A DNA stretch of 64,000 nucleotides from Acanthopleura granulata (taxonomy: Eukaryota > Mollusca > Polyplacophora > Chitonida > Chitonidae), in contig JABBOT010000014.1 of NCBI GenBank assembly GCA_016165875.1, positions 12,373,394 through 12,437,393 on the forward strand, written 5' to 3'. Shown one piece after another: positions 25,411-37,199 of the stretch; the first letter of the stretch is position 1, and each line of letters begins with the position of its first letter. The translations under genes and the position numbers were made by a program. The notes under the pieces are model-generated. The model was not told the DNA's origin, did not search any database, and was given only the letters and a program-made list of their open reading frames with translations.

Positions 25411-26116
25411 TTTTTGGTTAACAAAACAAATAGGAAAAATCATTTGATTATGTAACTCAGAACTGACAGTGTCCGTGGGATTTTAATGGGAGATTCTGAC
25501 GGGCTACACAGAATGGTCCAAATTGCAGTAAAAACGCTTTGTTTTCTGCTGTGATCCTCCCAGCCAACACTGACAGTTGAAGCCCGTGTGCGGCCAAAAC
25601 GGACTAAAATTGGGTTCCGATCGGGTCCCTTTTAATTTTGACTTATGGTTCCAGGAGGACCTCAGTCGGGCCAGCCCTACAGGGCTGAAAATGAGCTCCA
25701 AACTTGTCCCAGTTGGGTTAGATATGTTTATGATGGATTTAAATGGGGGTGTGCTCGGGTTATGGTCATTCCGTGGCAGCCCGAATGGGACCTATGCGGA
25801 TATCATTCCAAAGCCCAACCACAACCCTATCCCTTACAAGTCTACATAAAACTGAGTGGGTGCAATTGCGAGTGTTGGCTGGACTGTATAGTGCTTTTGT
25901 TCTACCTACGGACTACCGGAAAAGAACAAAAGAGTTCACAGCTTTGGATCCTTTTGTTAAAAGCGCGGGAAAGAGTTTTACGAGTTCATCATTATCTATC
26001 GTGGACAGCTAAGCAACACATGAGTTCCGAGGAAACCACACAGAGGCGACACGAGAATCAGTGCCAAGCCATTGCACGGCTTTTTGAGCAAACGTTCTCG
26101 TTTTTGTCCGTTCCTT
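25411..26116. other. 3' flank of FAM151A, no gene seen
   Basis: It contains a G/C-rich degenerate stretch (about 25560-25850) with open frames on both strands that look compositional. No AATAAA for the minus-strand FAM151A gene is obvious close to its stop. Confidence 0.4.
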
Positions 26117-29100
26117 TCACACATCAGGCATGAGGTGAACAGGGAGATCAAAGTAAACCTTTGACCTTTCCGAATGCCGACGTACGTAGTTCATCTCCCC
26201 CTGGTCCAATACATCTTTTGATCCAGTCCAAATCGTGATGGTGTAACGATGGGATTGCTCTAGCAGCCACTGTAGCTGACACCATGACCTCTGGGCTGCA
26301 GCGGCTCGGATTGGGAAGGTGACAGGTTGAGACAGAGGTCGGCACAAGTCATCCATGGCACGGACCATCTCCTCGCTGTATCCAACATCAGCTGCAGTGT
26401 TCGTCCAACCTGTAGTCCACCCAAGCGATAACGTGGCTTCTGGGAAGTATTCGTTGACCGCGTGAAGAAACGCTGTGGCATTCACGGGGATTTTGTTGGT
26501 GTTTGGACCAAGGAGAACGTCTGCGTTGAGCCAGACAGGTTGATGAAGTTGGTCCCTTTTGGTGTTCAGGATGCGGAGTGACGGGATCACCGACTCGATG
26601 CCCTTGAAGTCGAGTTTTATCCCCCTGTCCGTCTTGGCGACTTCGTCCAACCATTGGCTGAAGGTGATGTCACTGTCAATGGCCGGAGGATGGGCCATGA
26701 CCGGAATGTCCGTCTGTGCGTCCGTCCCCTGACCACGCAGCAGAATATCAGCCTCCAAAAACATCACTCCATCTGAAAGCAAAATAAATGTGCAAATGCG
26801 TTCAACGTTCGGCAGAGGATTTACATGTAGTCGGTCGGCGTATTGCTTGCTGTTAGAAGACAAAGGACAAATGTCGGCCTAAGGGCTTTGTGACCTAAGT
26901 CGATTAAAATCAGTTTCTCGCTCCAGCCTGTTGGCAGGCTCCAATCCTTCCAAGTTTAACTGCTTAAACATCCACAGTAAACCTGACAGCATTCATATTG
27001 GTGAAAAAAATCTGAGTGCTATGTTAAACACAACTTTAATGAATAGATACTCAGCGCAAGGTGAAAACAATATTCACCCGTTTGCTAGTCTTAAATTATT
27101 TTAGAGCAAGGGCTAATTTACCATCAATTATTGATTTGTACAGACATTAAAAGGTTCAACCCACGATTATAGGTGGTTACCGCATCGATCGAATTTCTCA
27201 ACTCACGTGCCTAACCGCATTCAAGAAAGATAAATATTCTGGAGTATGCATGGCCTTGAACCACAAACAAACAAACAGACTGATTGACAATGGCGATGGC
27301 TGACAGGCTCATATACCTTTACCTTTTAAGTTAACGCTCTCCTGATTCAGTTTGAGATTGTCAACTTACCTTCCAGGGCATCCTTTAGCTTCTGCCGACT
27401 GTTCACCCCATGTCCCCATATAATCCTTGATGCATCCCAATTCACATCGAAGTGGTGAAGTGCACTGCCCGCCGTACGTGCAAGCTTCTGAAACTCACTC
27501 AGGCAACTGCTCTGTCCAAGGTCAAAAAATATCCTTGTCTTAACAAAGTCATTTCTGACACTGAGCAGATCAAAACTAGGACAGGATTCCGGGTTGGCGC
27601 TTTTGGTTACTGTCATCGTGATGTTGGTTGACTTCCCCAACAGCCATTTTAAGTTGGGCCAGGATTTGTCGACAACCTCTGCAGAGACGACGATATTTAT
27701 TGGCCGACTCAGCTTCTGAAGGCGCGTCCACATCTGCCGTACGACCGTTCTGTTGTATCCTTCCTCACAACAACCGCTTGACGCCCATTCAACAGCTACG
27801 TGTACCTGGGCGTCAGGAGATAGGGCAGTGACCTTCTCTGTAAAACTGCAAAACCGGGTTTTCAATCTAACATCTCTTGTAACGACTGTAAATTTACATC
27901 GATATCGATATCGTTTCATCAAAACCATTTACATGAAAAAAGGGTATTTGATATGTTTGTTTAGGGTATTATATCACTCTGAAGAACATTTCATTTATAC
28001 ACATCTATCTCTCATTTTCTGTTGGCGGAATCAATTCCAACATACAATTAGATTGGTCAAGATCTTGTCTGCAGAGGGCAAGGCCTTAGACAAAGAAGCA
28101 TGGCAATGAATAGCTGCCTTAGCTGACCAACAACGGGATGCCTGCAGAGGCAGTGTGTCATTCCTCTCCCCCCCCCCAAAAAATGGTCTACCACTCGTTA
28201 ACCTAAGAATATAAAATACTACAGCATAGAGAGTAAAACAAGAGCAGCGACGACAGTGTGATAGTTGGCAAACGGTCACACGTTACCACTGAAATCTGTC
28301 CCCTTGCCAACGTTTTCTCGGTTAGGGTTTTATTGAAACAGTTTATGCAAGTGTTTCAGAAATAACAACTTACTCTCCCCCCAACGCCAAAGCTTAAGCG
28401 GAATGGGGAGCTCGTAAAACTCCTTTGCATCTTTAACAATGGGTACAAAGCTGCGTACTCTTTGGTTCTTGGTAAAAAAAAAATTGTACTGATGTTACAT
28501 GCAATTTATTAGTCGTCAAATTAACTGCCCAAGGCCAGATTTCTACACGAACATTTATTACCTCAATCCAAGGGCATAAATTAGGCAGGTAACCCGCAAA
28601 CCGCGAAAGGCATAATCAGTTTCAAATGTGGAACATATACTGCTCTTTTTCCATTTCAGGGCACGAAAGTACTAATCTCAATCGCCGTAAATACTCAACT
28701 AATCGAACTAAGGATATTGGAGAAAAGTTTGGCAAGCACAGGACCAGTTCAGGTGTTTTGACATTTGGGATGTTTCCTTACGTGCATGAGTCGCATAAGC
28801 TCGACATGCATGAGGCCTTAAGACGCGACTGAACTCAGCAAAAGCTGGTCGTAAGGATTAGGCTCCAGTCGTTGATGACTATACGACCTCAGGATTGAAC
28901 AGCATGCGCACATCAAACAACTCCAGTTGAGTCGCGTCGTTTATTCAGCGTACACAACTGCTTACAGTCACTCATAAGTTATATAGTGATTTCACAAAGA
29001 ACGCCCACCTAAAACTGTAATCCCTAATTTTTGTTGGCCCAGATGGCACATCTTGTCAAATCTCTAGTTGCTCCAATATCTTCATAGATACACCACCATT

Positions 29101-32100
29101 TTCTCAAAATAAATCAGATGGGATACAGGCACATGTACAAGCGCCCTTTCGCCACACGAACAGTGTGCATAGAGGCACTAGTTCTTTGGATAATATTTTA
29201 ATATTATCTGTTTAATTCTAGCAACAAGTAACTGATGTTTTGTTCAACCATATTTGAAATAAATTTTACTTGCTAAATTAAATGGCAATACTTCAACACA
29301 CTTCCGAGACCTAGCCAATCACTATCCGTTCCCATCATTTTCTGCGTGCCTGAATTTGCGTACAAAATCGGATTACTTTTTATACCTAAAAGGGTCAGAT
29401 AGAGCAGGCAGTTGTGACCGCTTGGCTTAGATACCGGTGTTCAAAGGGTCACCGTGCAGTTCTTGCGGTCATCTTCGTGAGGTTTTTCAAATGTTCCGAT
29501 GTATGGAAAAATTCAAGCTCATAAACAAAACTTCCTGCGGGTGAAATAATCACTGGGATGCCCTATACGGTGAGAAAGATGGCCAGGTATAGAAGTTAGG
29601 GTAGATGTTGCAATGAGGACAAGGACTTCAAACTTGAGGCTTGTACATTTGTCGCCAAGTGCGAATGAATAACATACATTAAAGTTATATAAACGGAATG
29701 AAGTCAACTGTGGTTCATTGAAGAAAATATGATGCTGAATTCTGCACCATGGAATCTGAAGTTGTTGCTCTGGGCTGTTCGTCCACTACTTACGTTTCGA
29801 AATCCACAGGTGCGTTGGATTCTCCATTCGTTGATGGAACTTTTAGTTTTATCCAGATTGGTTGATTGTCCAGACTTGTCCTCGACTGTAGTAACGTTAA
29901 TACCTGTTCCACTTGGTCACTGGTTTGGAGCTCTATAAGGGCGCCTTTCCCGGAAAATGAAAGTACGGTGTCCAGCCAATCCGACAGGCGAAGTTGGTCC
30001 GCGCCACTGCTTCCGGAGTAGGCCACATCACTGCCCGATTCTTGTCGGATTGATACCGTGGTGATAAACATGTGATAAACATTTCCTAAGACAGAAAAAA
30101 ACAGTACACGGAAATTCGTTACAAGATAGTTAATATAGCCTTGTTTTCGTTTTCGGTTAAGCCTTACCAATTTGACAATATCTGAAGGCTGGTTAATTTA
30201 TTTGTTATTTCCGTGTTACAGTGCAGGTTAATATTTTGTTCCTTTGGATTGTTTTCAAGTAATTGTGTGTGAAATGTGATGACAACACAGTATTTTGAGC
30301 AATTCTGGACCAATGAGTTCTTATAAATTCCCATTAACATCGATGTTACTTATTTAGCTAATTCTGCTTAAGGCAGAGTGTAAGTGGGCTTGAAAATTTC
30401 TACAGTCTCAGCAACTGAGGTAAATTGACACGAAGCCGGGTTTTACCGGTTACATGTGATTACTGGCCCCCTCTCTATATGCTGTAGCCTTAAGTTATTT
30501 ATATTATTTCCTGAAATTACTCATGATTTGTGAGGTAAATTTAAATGAAACTATATACAAGAACTTCCATTCATTGGTCTGGAGGAAAATCAGCCGTGAC
30601 CAGAACAAGACTGCAAGATAATCAGCCCCCGAAGTAACATTTCATGACAAGGTGCTACGTCCCACATTTTGCACCTGCACCTTAAACTGATTAATAGATT
30701 AATTGACAGATTGACTAATTTATTGATTTTGGATACACATTTGAGGCACCCTTCTCATGAACTCACCTTGAATTAATTGATTGATTAAGAGATTGACTTA
30801 CTGATGGATTAATGTATGAATTTTTCTTTCAGTATATATTTGGAGTTTAACGCCGTTCTTATGAATGCACCTTGAATTGATTGATTGATTGATTTATTGA
30901 TTTTTTTTTAAATACATATTTGGGGTTCATATCACCGTTCATATCAATCGTGAATAAGTGTTCATGTATGCAATAGTTGGTTCAAGGAATTAAACGCCGC
31001 ATAAATCCCAGTTTTTTAAATAACTTTTTGAGTGAACGAAAATTGCTTCCTTTCACAACACAAAACTTTTCAAATAAAATTTGGCCTTTCAATGAGGTAC
31101 CACTTGTTTAGTCCATGACATATAAGCTTTGATGGGATTCCAAAAGGGCAAGTGGACTATTCAAGACACAAAGACGAGTCATTTTACTCCCTTCATTTAT
31201 AAAGAGTGAGACACATATTTCTTAATAGGCTAAGACTTCGCGTGAGCTGTGTAGTTCGTGAGTTCTACATGCTTTTCTCTTCATCACACAATGTTATAAC
31301 AAACCTGGTAAAACTTACCTTTCAGAGCCTCTTTCAGCTGGTCACGTGACCCGTTGCCATGGTACCATCCGACCTCCAAACCATCAGTCACATTTAGGCT
31401 TGCTAAGAACCTGGATACAGGGTCCAAAGTCCGTGAATCTGAAACAGAAAAGTGATGAAAAAGAACAAAATGACGGGGAACGATGTAAAACAACGGCAAC
31501 GTTAAACCGAAGGACCCAGCAAAAATGAAGTCATGGTGAGGAAAAGACCATTAAAAAGCGTATCTGAAACTAGTTTCGCCGATGTTTTTTTTTGATTTTG
31601 ATGTCACAAAACTTTTTGTACACCTTTATGGTCAGCTCTGAATAATGTGTAATGTGTGTCTTTGTATGAAAAAGCTAATGTAATATTAAAGATCTGCATT
31701 AGGGATAGAGAAACTCGACGTGATGTCACTGCTGACAAACATTATCACTGTGATCCATAATACCCCCGCACAATTTGACTATATTTAATTTGGTGGGGAA
31801 AAAACTTTAACTAAATCGCTGAAATCATTTTCAGATATATTTTTAATGGTCTTTTTACTCACCAGAACTTCATTTTTGTGGAGTGTTTCCCTAAGACGTT
31901 GTCGTAATTGTTTTAAAGATTTTTTAGATTATTCTCTTCGGCCTTTCCTTTTAAATTCCATCATCAAATTGTTTCTCACCTATTAATTTGATTGGTGTTT
32001 ATCGCCATGCACAGTGGGCAGGTGCAGGCATGGTTTGAAGGACAGCGGAGCACATGGTACGTTACAAATCTTACCGACTTAAAGCCTCAGCCAAAACAAC

Positions 32101-35100
32101 GGGCGCCGGATGGGAGTCATCGGCCTTGTTTTGCCAAGCCCTGCTGATCGCGGCGAGACGAATGTATTAATGGGCCGAGCCAGTCGCAAACCAAAATACA
32201 TGTGGAAAAAATGTAAACACCGGATATTGTGCATAATGCGCCTACAGGGGTCCGTGTCACAAAGTGCAGGTAACCATTGGGGCCACTTTCACAACACTTC
32301 GTAAACCATTTTGTTCGTAACTTTTCTCGCACAGGAGGTGGTCTAGATCATAGCGCCACAAGGCGAGGTGATTTACGAGAAAAGTTACCACAAACTGATT
32401 TATCAAGTTTTGTGAAACGTGAGTGTAAGCCGTTACGCTCACATAAAACTACGTGCTCTTTGCCTGCTGTGAGATAAACAATTAATGCATGAGTTGGGCG
32501 TTAGAACACACGAAAACATGCCTTGATCGGCTACGTTCGGACTTATCTATATGTGCGCACAAATCTATCTATCTATCACTGAAAAACCAGATCAGTTCTT
32601 GCTCCAGTATATGTTGTGATTGTGACATCAACGCCTGACCATAATTGTGAGTTACTGTGTGCACAGTAAGGTCTAGTTGCACCGAGACTACTGCAACGCA
32701 GACGCGCAGAGTCGTGCTGCTCACAGCGTAGGCGCCACCCTGTGTATTCGCTGAACTATGTAAAGCGATGGAGGCCCGCGCTGAAATTGAAAAGTATGAT
32801 TTGGTGTATATTGGAAACATAGAGCCACAAATGCCATATTCATATTTTTACCCACCAGTTTTCTGTTCCATCCCTCCTGTTAGAACATATGTAGGTCATA
32901 GGGAGACGCATTATCAGGCGAATCCTGTGTCGTCTACGACTGGTCACAAATGTCTACACCTGAACTCTCGGCTCCGGCACACCGAGGTTTTATGATGATT
33001 TACCAAGTGTAGTCTAGCTTACCAGCCTATAATGCAGTGTTACAAGTGAAAGTAGAGTGGTCTGGTATAACAAATCGATATTCGTCCTAAGCTATATTTT
33101 GTCTGTACGATTACGAAGCATATCCACACATTTCCATGAAGTTATATCAGTAATTGTTGTGGCACACCGTAAGCTTTTTTTGTAGAACTATGTATTAATT
33201 TTATTTTAATATTAATTATGGTCTTGTTCGCGTGCGTATTTTATTGTTCATATTCTGTATGGCAGCCAGTTGTATAGGCTACGGTCGGAAACAGGCAGTT
33301 TATGCTGGGAAGATACACGTGTCCTCTGTTTGAATAGGAGACGGTATAGGCCCACTAATAGGTACCTTTGTCGGTAATAGTTTTAAGGTATAAGGTGTAA
33401 GGCATAAACGGGTGATTGCGTAAGGGCCGTCGCAATATTTTGTCGGGTTAAGAGTGAATATTACCACCCGATTTACTGACACCAAGCATAGTAATACATT
33501 GCTAAGCGCTAAAGGTGTACGGGTATTTTCGAGTGCATGTGTCAGGGTGATCCACTTATGGAACACTTTTCAGCTAACACCGGGGTCAAACGCAACGTAT
33601 ATCATGTTCAGAAAGGGAAACAGATCCATTGCAAGCCTCTAGGACATTAACGTCGTTAAAGCAAACTTAACGGGTACCTGGTGGATAATCCAGTACCCCC
33701 AAAACGAACTCTCTGGGCAGGTTTATGAAGAAAATTTATTATTTAAGGGAAGAATTAATGTATTATTATTGCTGTGATATTTGTAGCATAGAAGCCGTCG
33801 TGCATTTAATGAATCAATTCTCGGGTTATCTTTCATGTCTTTATGCATGGAGGACGCGGAGTCGGCCACCCGTTTCTAGGCTTTCCAGTCTGATACTAAT
33901 TTATATCTTTGTCATTCGCTTTATAAATCAAAAAGGATGTTGTTGTTTCAACATCAGTAGACTGTTTACCCGTGTATGTGGAAAAGCCTTAAATACCTCC
34001 GTGTGACCGGAATCTGATGATAATCAGTAGTCAGTTAATGGCGATGTCAACCGGCACTTACTGCACATGACGACAGCAATGGTAATGTATTGTCTAAGCC
34101 ACGTTTATCTTAACGGCTCCCGCAACGTTGCACACAGCTTTCATCATCACACGATGTAATCAAGAAATATAAATATTCCGTACTTTTTGCAGGGATATCT
34201 CTTAATTTAACTGATACTGACATAATGATCGGTTATAATACTGTAGGCCTATATCAATTTGCTGTCAAGTCGCTTAATGGATCTCCACACCCTGGTTAGC
34301 ATGAATGGAAACCTCACGGTAGATTTGATCTTTAGTCAGCGGGCTGTGATCAAAACGTTAACTGTATTCGACTCCATTAATTCATTTTAAGTACTAGACT
34401 CAAAAGCACTGCAGTTCTGTTGCTTGCATCACAGTAATTATTTACACTCGAACTGCAACAGGTGATAATTAAATTTGTTGGCAGCGGCCCCGCACCCTTA
34501 CAACACTGGATGCCGTTGTCTATAGGCAACCAGCCTGATCAGGACAAAACCATAACCTCGTTGCAAACAGAAAGAAACATAATGCAGAAAGGTGTCGTGT
34601 ACGACAGGCCCTTTACTTTTCTTAGTCTTATATAAAGGGATGAGGTGGGGAATTTCCGTTCAAGTTCAAAATCGGTCCTTGACAGTGTGTGTGCAGACTG
34701 ACCCGCCCTCACTATACGCGGAACCTTAGTAACTTTAAGTGCTGGGCGATATTCGTGAGGCGGATTCCGCAGTCTAAATACTAGTTCTCTTTCAGTAACT
34801 TGCCAAAGATCGGTGGATTACCCCGGGCAGACCAATTTCCCCCAGCAAGAAAACTGACCACTTGCGTTAAAAAGAAATCCGGGGTAAAATGACACTTGTA
34901 TATATCCTATACTCAGAAGAATGTCGTGTAACTACGCCCTGAGACGTGAGTTCAATACCATTTTCGGACATCGAAGATTCACGTAAACCCTTTATTGTCG
35001 GGGAGATGGTAGCTGCCCTTATAGAGTGCGAGGGGGCGAGGGAGCTAAGCACATCGCCACCTCGCTGCCTTGCTTCACCGATCCACTGCTTTGCGCCTTA

Positions 35101-35370
35101 GAAAGGCGTATGTAACGAGGTAGCGAGATAGCTATAGACTTCCATAAACAACAAATATCAGCATAAATAAGTCAGTTTTGGCGTAGTATATTTGGAAAAC
35201 TTTTGGGTGACGTTTTACATCATTTACTCACTCAGTTTCGCCTGGCAGAGGTTATCTCTCTTGGATCCAATGAAGAACGCCAATCCCAAAACAATCATGA
35301 GCAAGACAAAAATCACAACGAGCGAAATCAGAATGGCTGTTCGCACTCTAGCCGACCTCCTCGACGTCAT
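26117..35370 (-). CDS. FAM151A: FAM151A-like (menorin family) two-domain membrane protein, 560 aa, 5 exons
   Basis: Exons (minus strand): 35370-35232, 31438-31319, 30085-29794, 27845-27370, 26772-26117. They total 1683 nt in one frame, all with GT-AG introns. Residues 1-11 are basic (MTSRRSARVR) and about 12-34 form one hydrophobic helix, so this is a signal anchor with the bulk outside the cell or in the lumen. Two menorin (DUF2181) domains follow, as in animal FAM151A. Domain 1 starts at GWYHGNGSRDQLKEAL (about 70). Domain 2 starts at WGHGVNSRQKLKDALEG (about 326) and has FLEADILLRG (E349, D351), MAHPP (H370), GIKLDFKG (K395, D397) and LSLGWTTGW. The family is related to PLC-like/GDPD phosphodiesterases; the C. 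elegans member (menorin) acts in dendrite patterning. Domain 1 lacks the matching E, D, H and K residues. Length and layout agree with FAM151A rather than one-domain FAM151B. Confidence 0.88.
28205..28372 (-). repeat. Dispersed repeat family C, fragment in FAM151A intron 3
   Basis: AGCAGCGACGACAGTGTGAT and GTTAGGGTTTTATTG match, in reverse, the family copy at 50575-50985. Confidence 0.65.
30215..30500 (+). repeat. Dispersed repeat family C in FAM151A intron 2
   Basis: It shares GTGATGACAACACAGTATTT, GAAGCCGGGTTTTACCGG and CATGTGATTACTGGCC with the copies at 50575 and 54100. Confidence 0.7.
32284..32423. mobile_element. Foldback MITE-like element (family E)
   Basis: Inverted arms of about 46 bp flank a ~46-bp centre. 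The inner 13 bp GTAACTTTTCTCG (32317-32329) and CGAGAAAAGTTAC (32376-32388) are perfect. The outer arms, CACTTTCACAACACTTCGTA and the reverse complement of the right end, match with a few changes. No coding content. Confidence 0.65.
34627..34655 (+). promoter_or_regulatory. TATA box plus kappaB-like site, opposite strand to FAM151A
   Basis: TTATATAAAGGG is followed within about 15 bp by GGGGAATTTCC, a match to the NF-kappaB consensus GGGRNNYYCC. I see no coding exon downstream on the plus strand, so any transcript would be noncoding or the match is chance. Confidence 0.25.
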
Positions 35371-35399
35371 CTTCTGAAGGACACTTCAGGGACACAGCG

Positions 35400-36700
35400 A
35401 ATTTCCTCGATTTAAAACGTACCAATTTTCTGGTATAAGCTGGGTTGTTGTTTTTGTTGTCTTCGTCGTTGGTGCACAAAGCACATCATCAGGTTATGCG
35501 TTTTCTGTGCAGTTCTCATCACAAGAAACACATGGAACAAATAAGGAAGAACTGAAGAAAGTTTATGTGTAGATTTCTGGCGTTAATGTTATTGTTCTAA
35601 AGATGGAATGTCTTTTCTTCTGAGCCTTTGTACGCGATACCTGTAACTGATTAAGACGATTAGTTGTTTACAAATAATGCAAAATCTATAAGACCTTGTT
35701 TTTCTTTAAAGGAAAAAAACCCCATAAAAATGATGTCAAAATCAGATGAAAAAGCGTCAAAACTTATTTGCAAATATGGTCTTTAATATTTTGGGGGATT
35801 TTTTTCAGGAGAAGAGGGTATTTCAAAATATTTTCATATGATGGGTATTTGGGACCAGCTTTTTGGTATTTATCGTTGTATAATAACGCTCAAAATAAAC
35901 ATGTGATGCATGTCTAATGAATTTATTTGAATGTAAATTTGTTGTTTACATCCAAACATATCCATTCAACGTAAACTACGATAGTATTTATGAACATATT
36001 AAAAATATAAATATGATCCAAATCCAGGTTGAATGCATTTGTTATCTGAAAAGAAAATATTTTTTAAACCTGTGTTACATCCTCATTTATAACATTATTA
36101 TACAAAGACTGTAAATACCAAACGTTGGTCCCAAATATCCACCATGCAAAAATTATTTTCGAGTGTCTTTTTCTCCTTAGGAAAAATCTAAAAATATATT
36201 GAAGACCACATTTAAGAATAACTTTTCGCACCCTTTCATATCAATTTTATGTCATTTTTATGTTTTCACCACCTTTAAGGAGTACACTGGATAATTCAGT
36301 ATGATTAGTAGTTTGCAAAAACCATCTAATGATGTTTTTTCAAAGTTCTGTAGAGCTCGCAAAAACTCCTTCCTGCCTTTATCAAATCTGTCCAAAGCTA
36401 TGTGCTCCGTTGTTCTTTCTTGGAGTACGTCACAATTTTCGGTGCATGTGTGTTCATGAAACACATACGTAATACACAAACACTGCTGCGTCATAGCAGG
36501 AAACAATGTAGTCCGTCAGAATCTCCCGTACCTACAGAAATTCACTATAAGATTATGTACAGTTTATGCAAAGAATGCAAAACCCGTCACATTGCCTTTT
36601 TAAGTAATAAGCACAGCACACATAATCCAGAAGAATTACTGGTTTACAAATCATACAAACCTGTAAGTTTTTGAAGGAATTTGCTCTCCTACCTCCTACC
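35400..36700. other. Intergenic, upstream of FAM151A, no gene seen
   Basis: AT-rich DNA with short ORFs only. The 5' UTR and promoter of FAM151A should lie within the first few hundred bases, but I see no clear TATA box on the minus strand. Confidence 0.4.
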
Positions 36701-36739
36701 CCGAGTCCAAATATAGTCAGTAATCATATACGCGGATTT

Positions 36740-37190
36740 CGTGAGAAAGGATATCTAAGGTTTATTTGGCAATCTCATTGTGGTACAAACTGTTGTGGTG
36801 TTCAGTATGTAGGGCATTTACCACAGGAGTGATACCCGCACCGTTGTTAAATGTCATACACGCGTGTCTGGTCATATAAACCAAAACTAGCACAACAGGG
36901 TACAGGATACAGAGAAATAGCTTCTGGTGTGTTATTTCACTGAATAGGAGAAATGCAACCTACAACTACCCATTAATCGTGTAGTAGAAGAAAAATGTGT
37001 GTACCTCCCCCGTTTTCAGAAACTTTACCTTCTTGCAGAAATGCTTTATGTGATATAAGTTTTCAACACAATCCACCACACGGCCTTGAATTCCAGATAT
37101 TTGAGACAGCTGCGGATAAAGCTTTCATACAATCTAGAGGTCAGTGTTGTCTATCGAGCAGTCCTGCAACGGAAGAGTCAGATAGTTAGG
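36740..37190 (+). pseudogene. Possible GIY-YIG-type retroelement relic
   Basis: A short frame reads LRFIWQSHCGTNCCGVQYVG, which resembles the start of a GIY-YIG nuclease as found at the end of Penelope-like and similar element ORFs (hydrophobic strand, Cys pair, QYVG). About 250 bases on, another frame reads GLEFQIFETAADKAFIQSR, reminiscent of the distal part of that domain. Stops separate the pieces. The evidence is weak. Confidence 0.25.
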
Positions 37191-37199
37191 AATGCAACA

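Larger units (their letters stand above)
31439..35231 (-). other. FAM151A intron 1 (3.8 kb)
   Basis: The intron holds a foldback element (32284-32423), a TATA box with a kappaB-like site on the opposite strand (34625-34660) and an isolated plus-strand ORF at 32768-32995. No further FAM151A exon is needed, because exons 1 and 2 join in phase (A|AT gives Asn47). Confidence 0.6.

Noticed and set aside
25645..26133. 162-codon plus-strand ORF
   Set aside because: It overlaps the FAM151A stop on the other strand and a G/C-rich degenerate stretch. The protein has no recognisable features.
27753..28109. 118-codon plus-strand ORF
   Set aside because: Antisense to FAM151A exon 4 and its intron; compositional shadow.
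36258..36674. Overlapping 80-90 codon ORFs as a gene
   Set aside because: No splice sites, no family resemblance and ordinary AT-rich composition.
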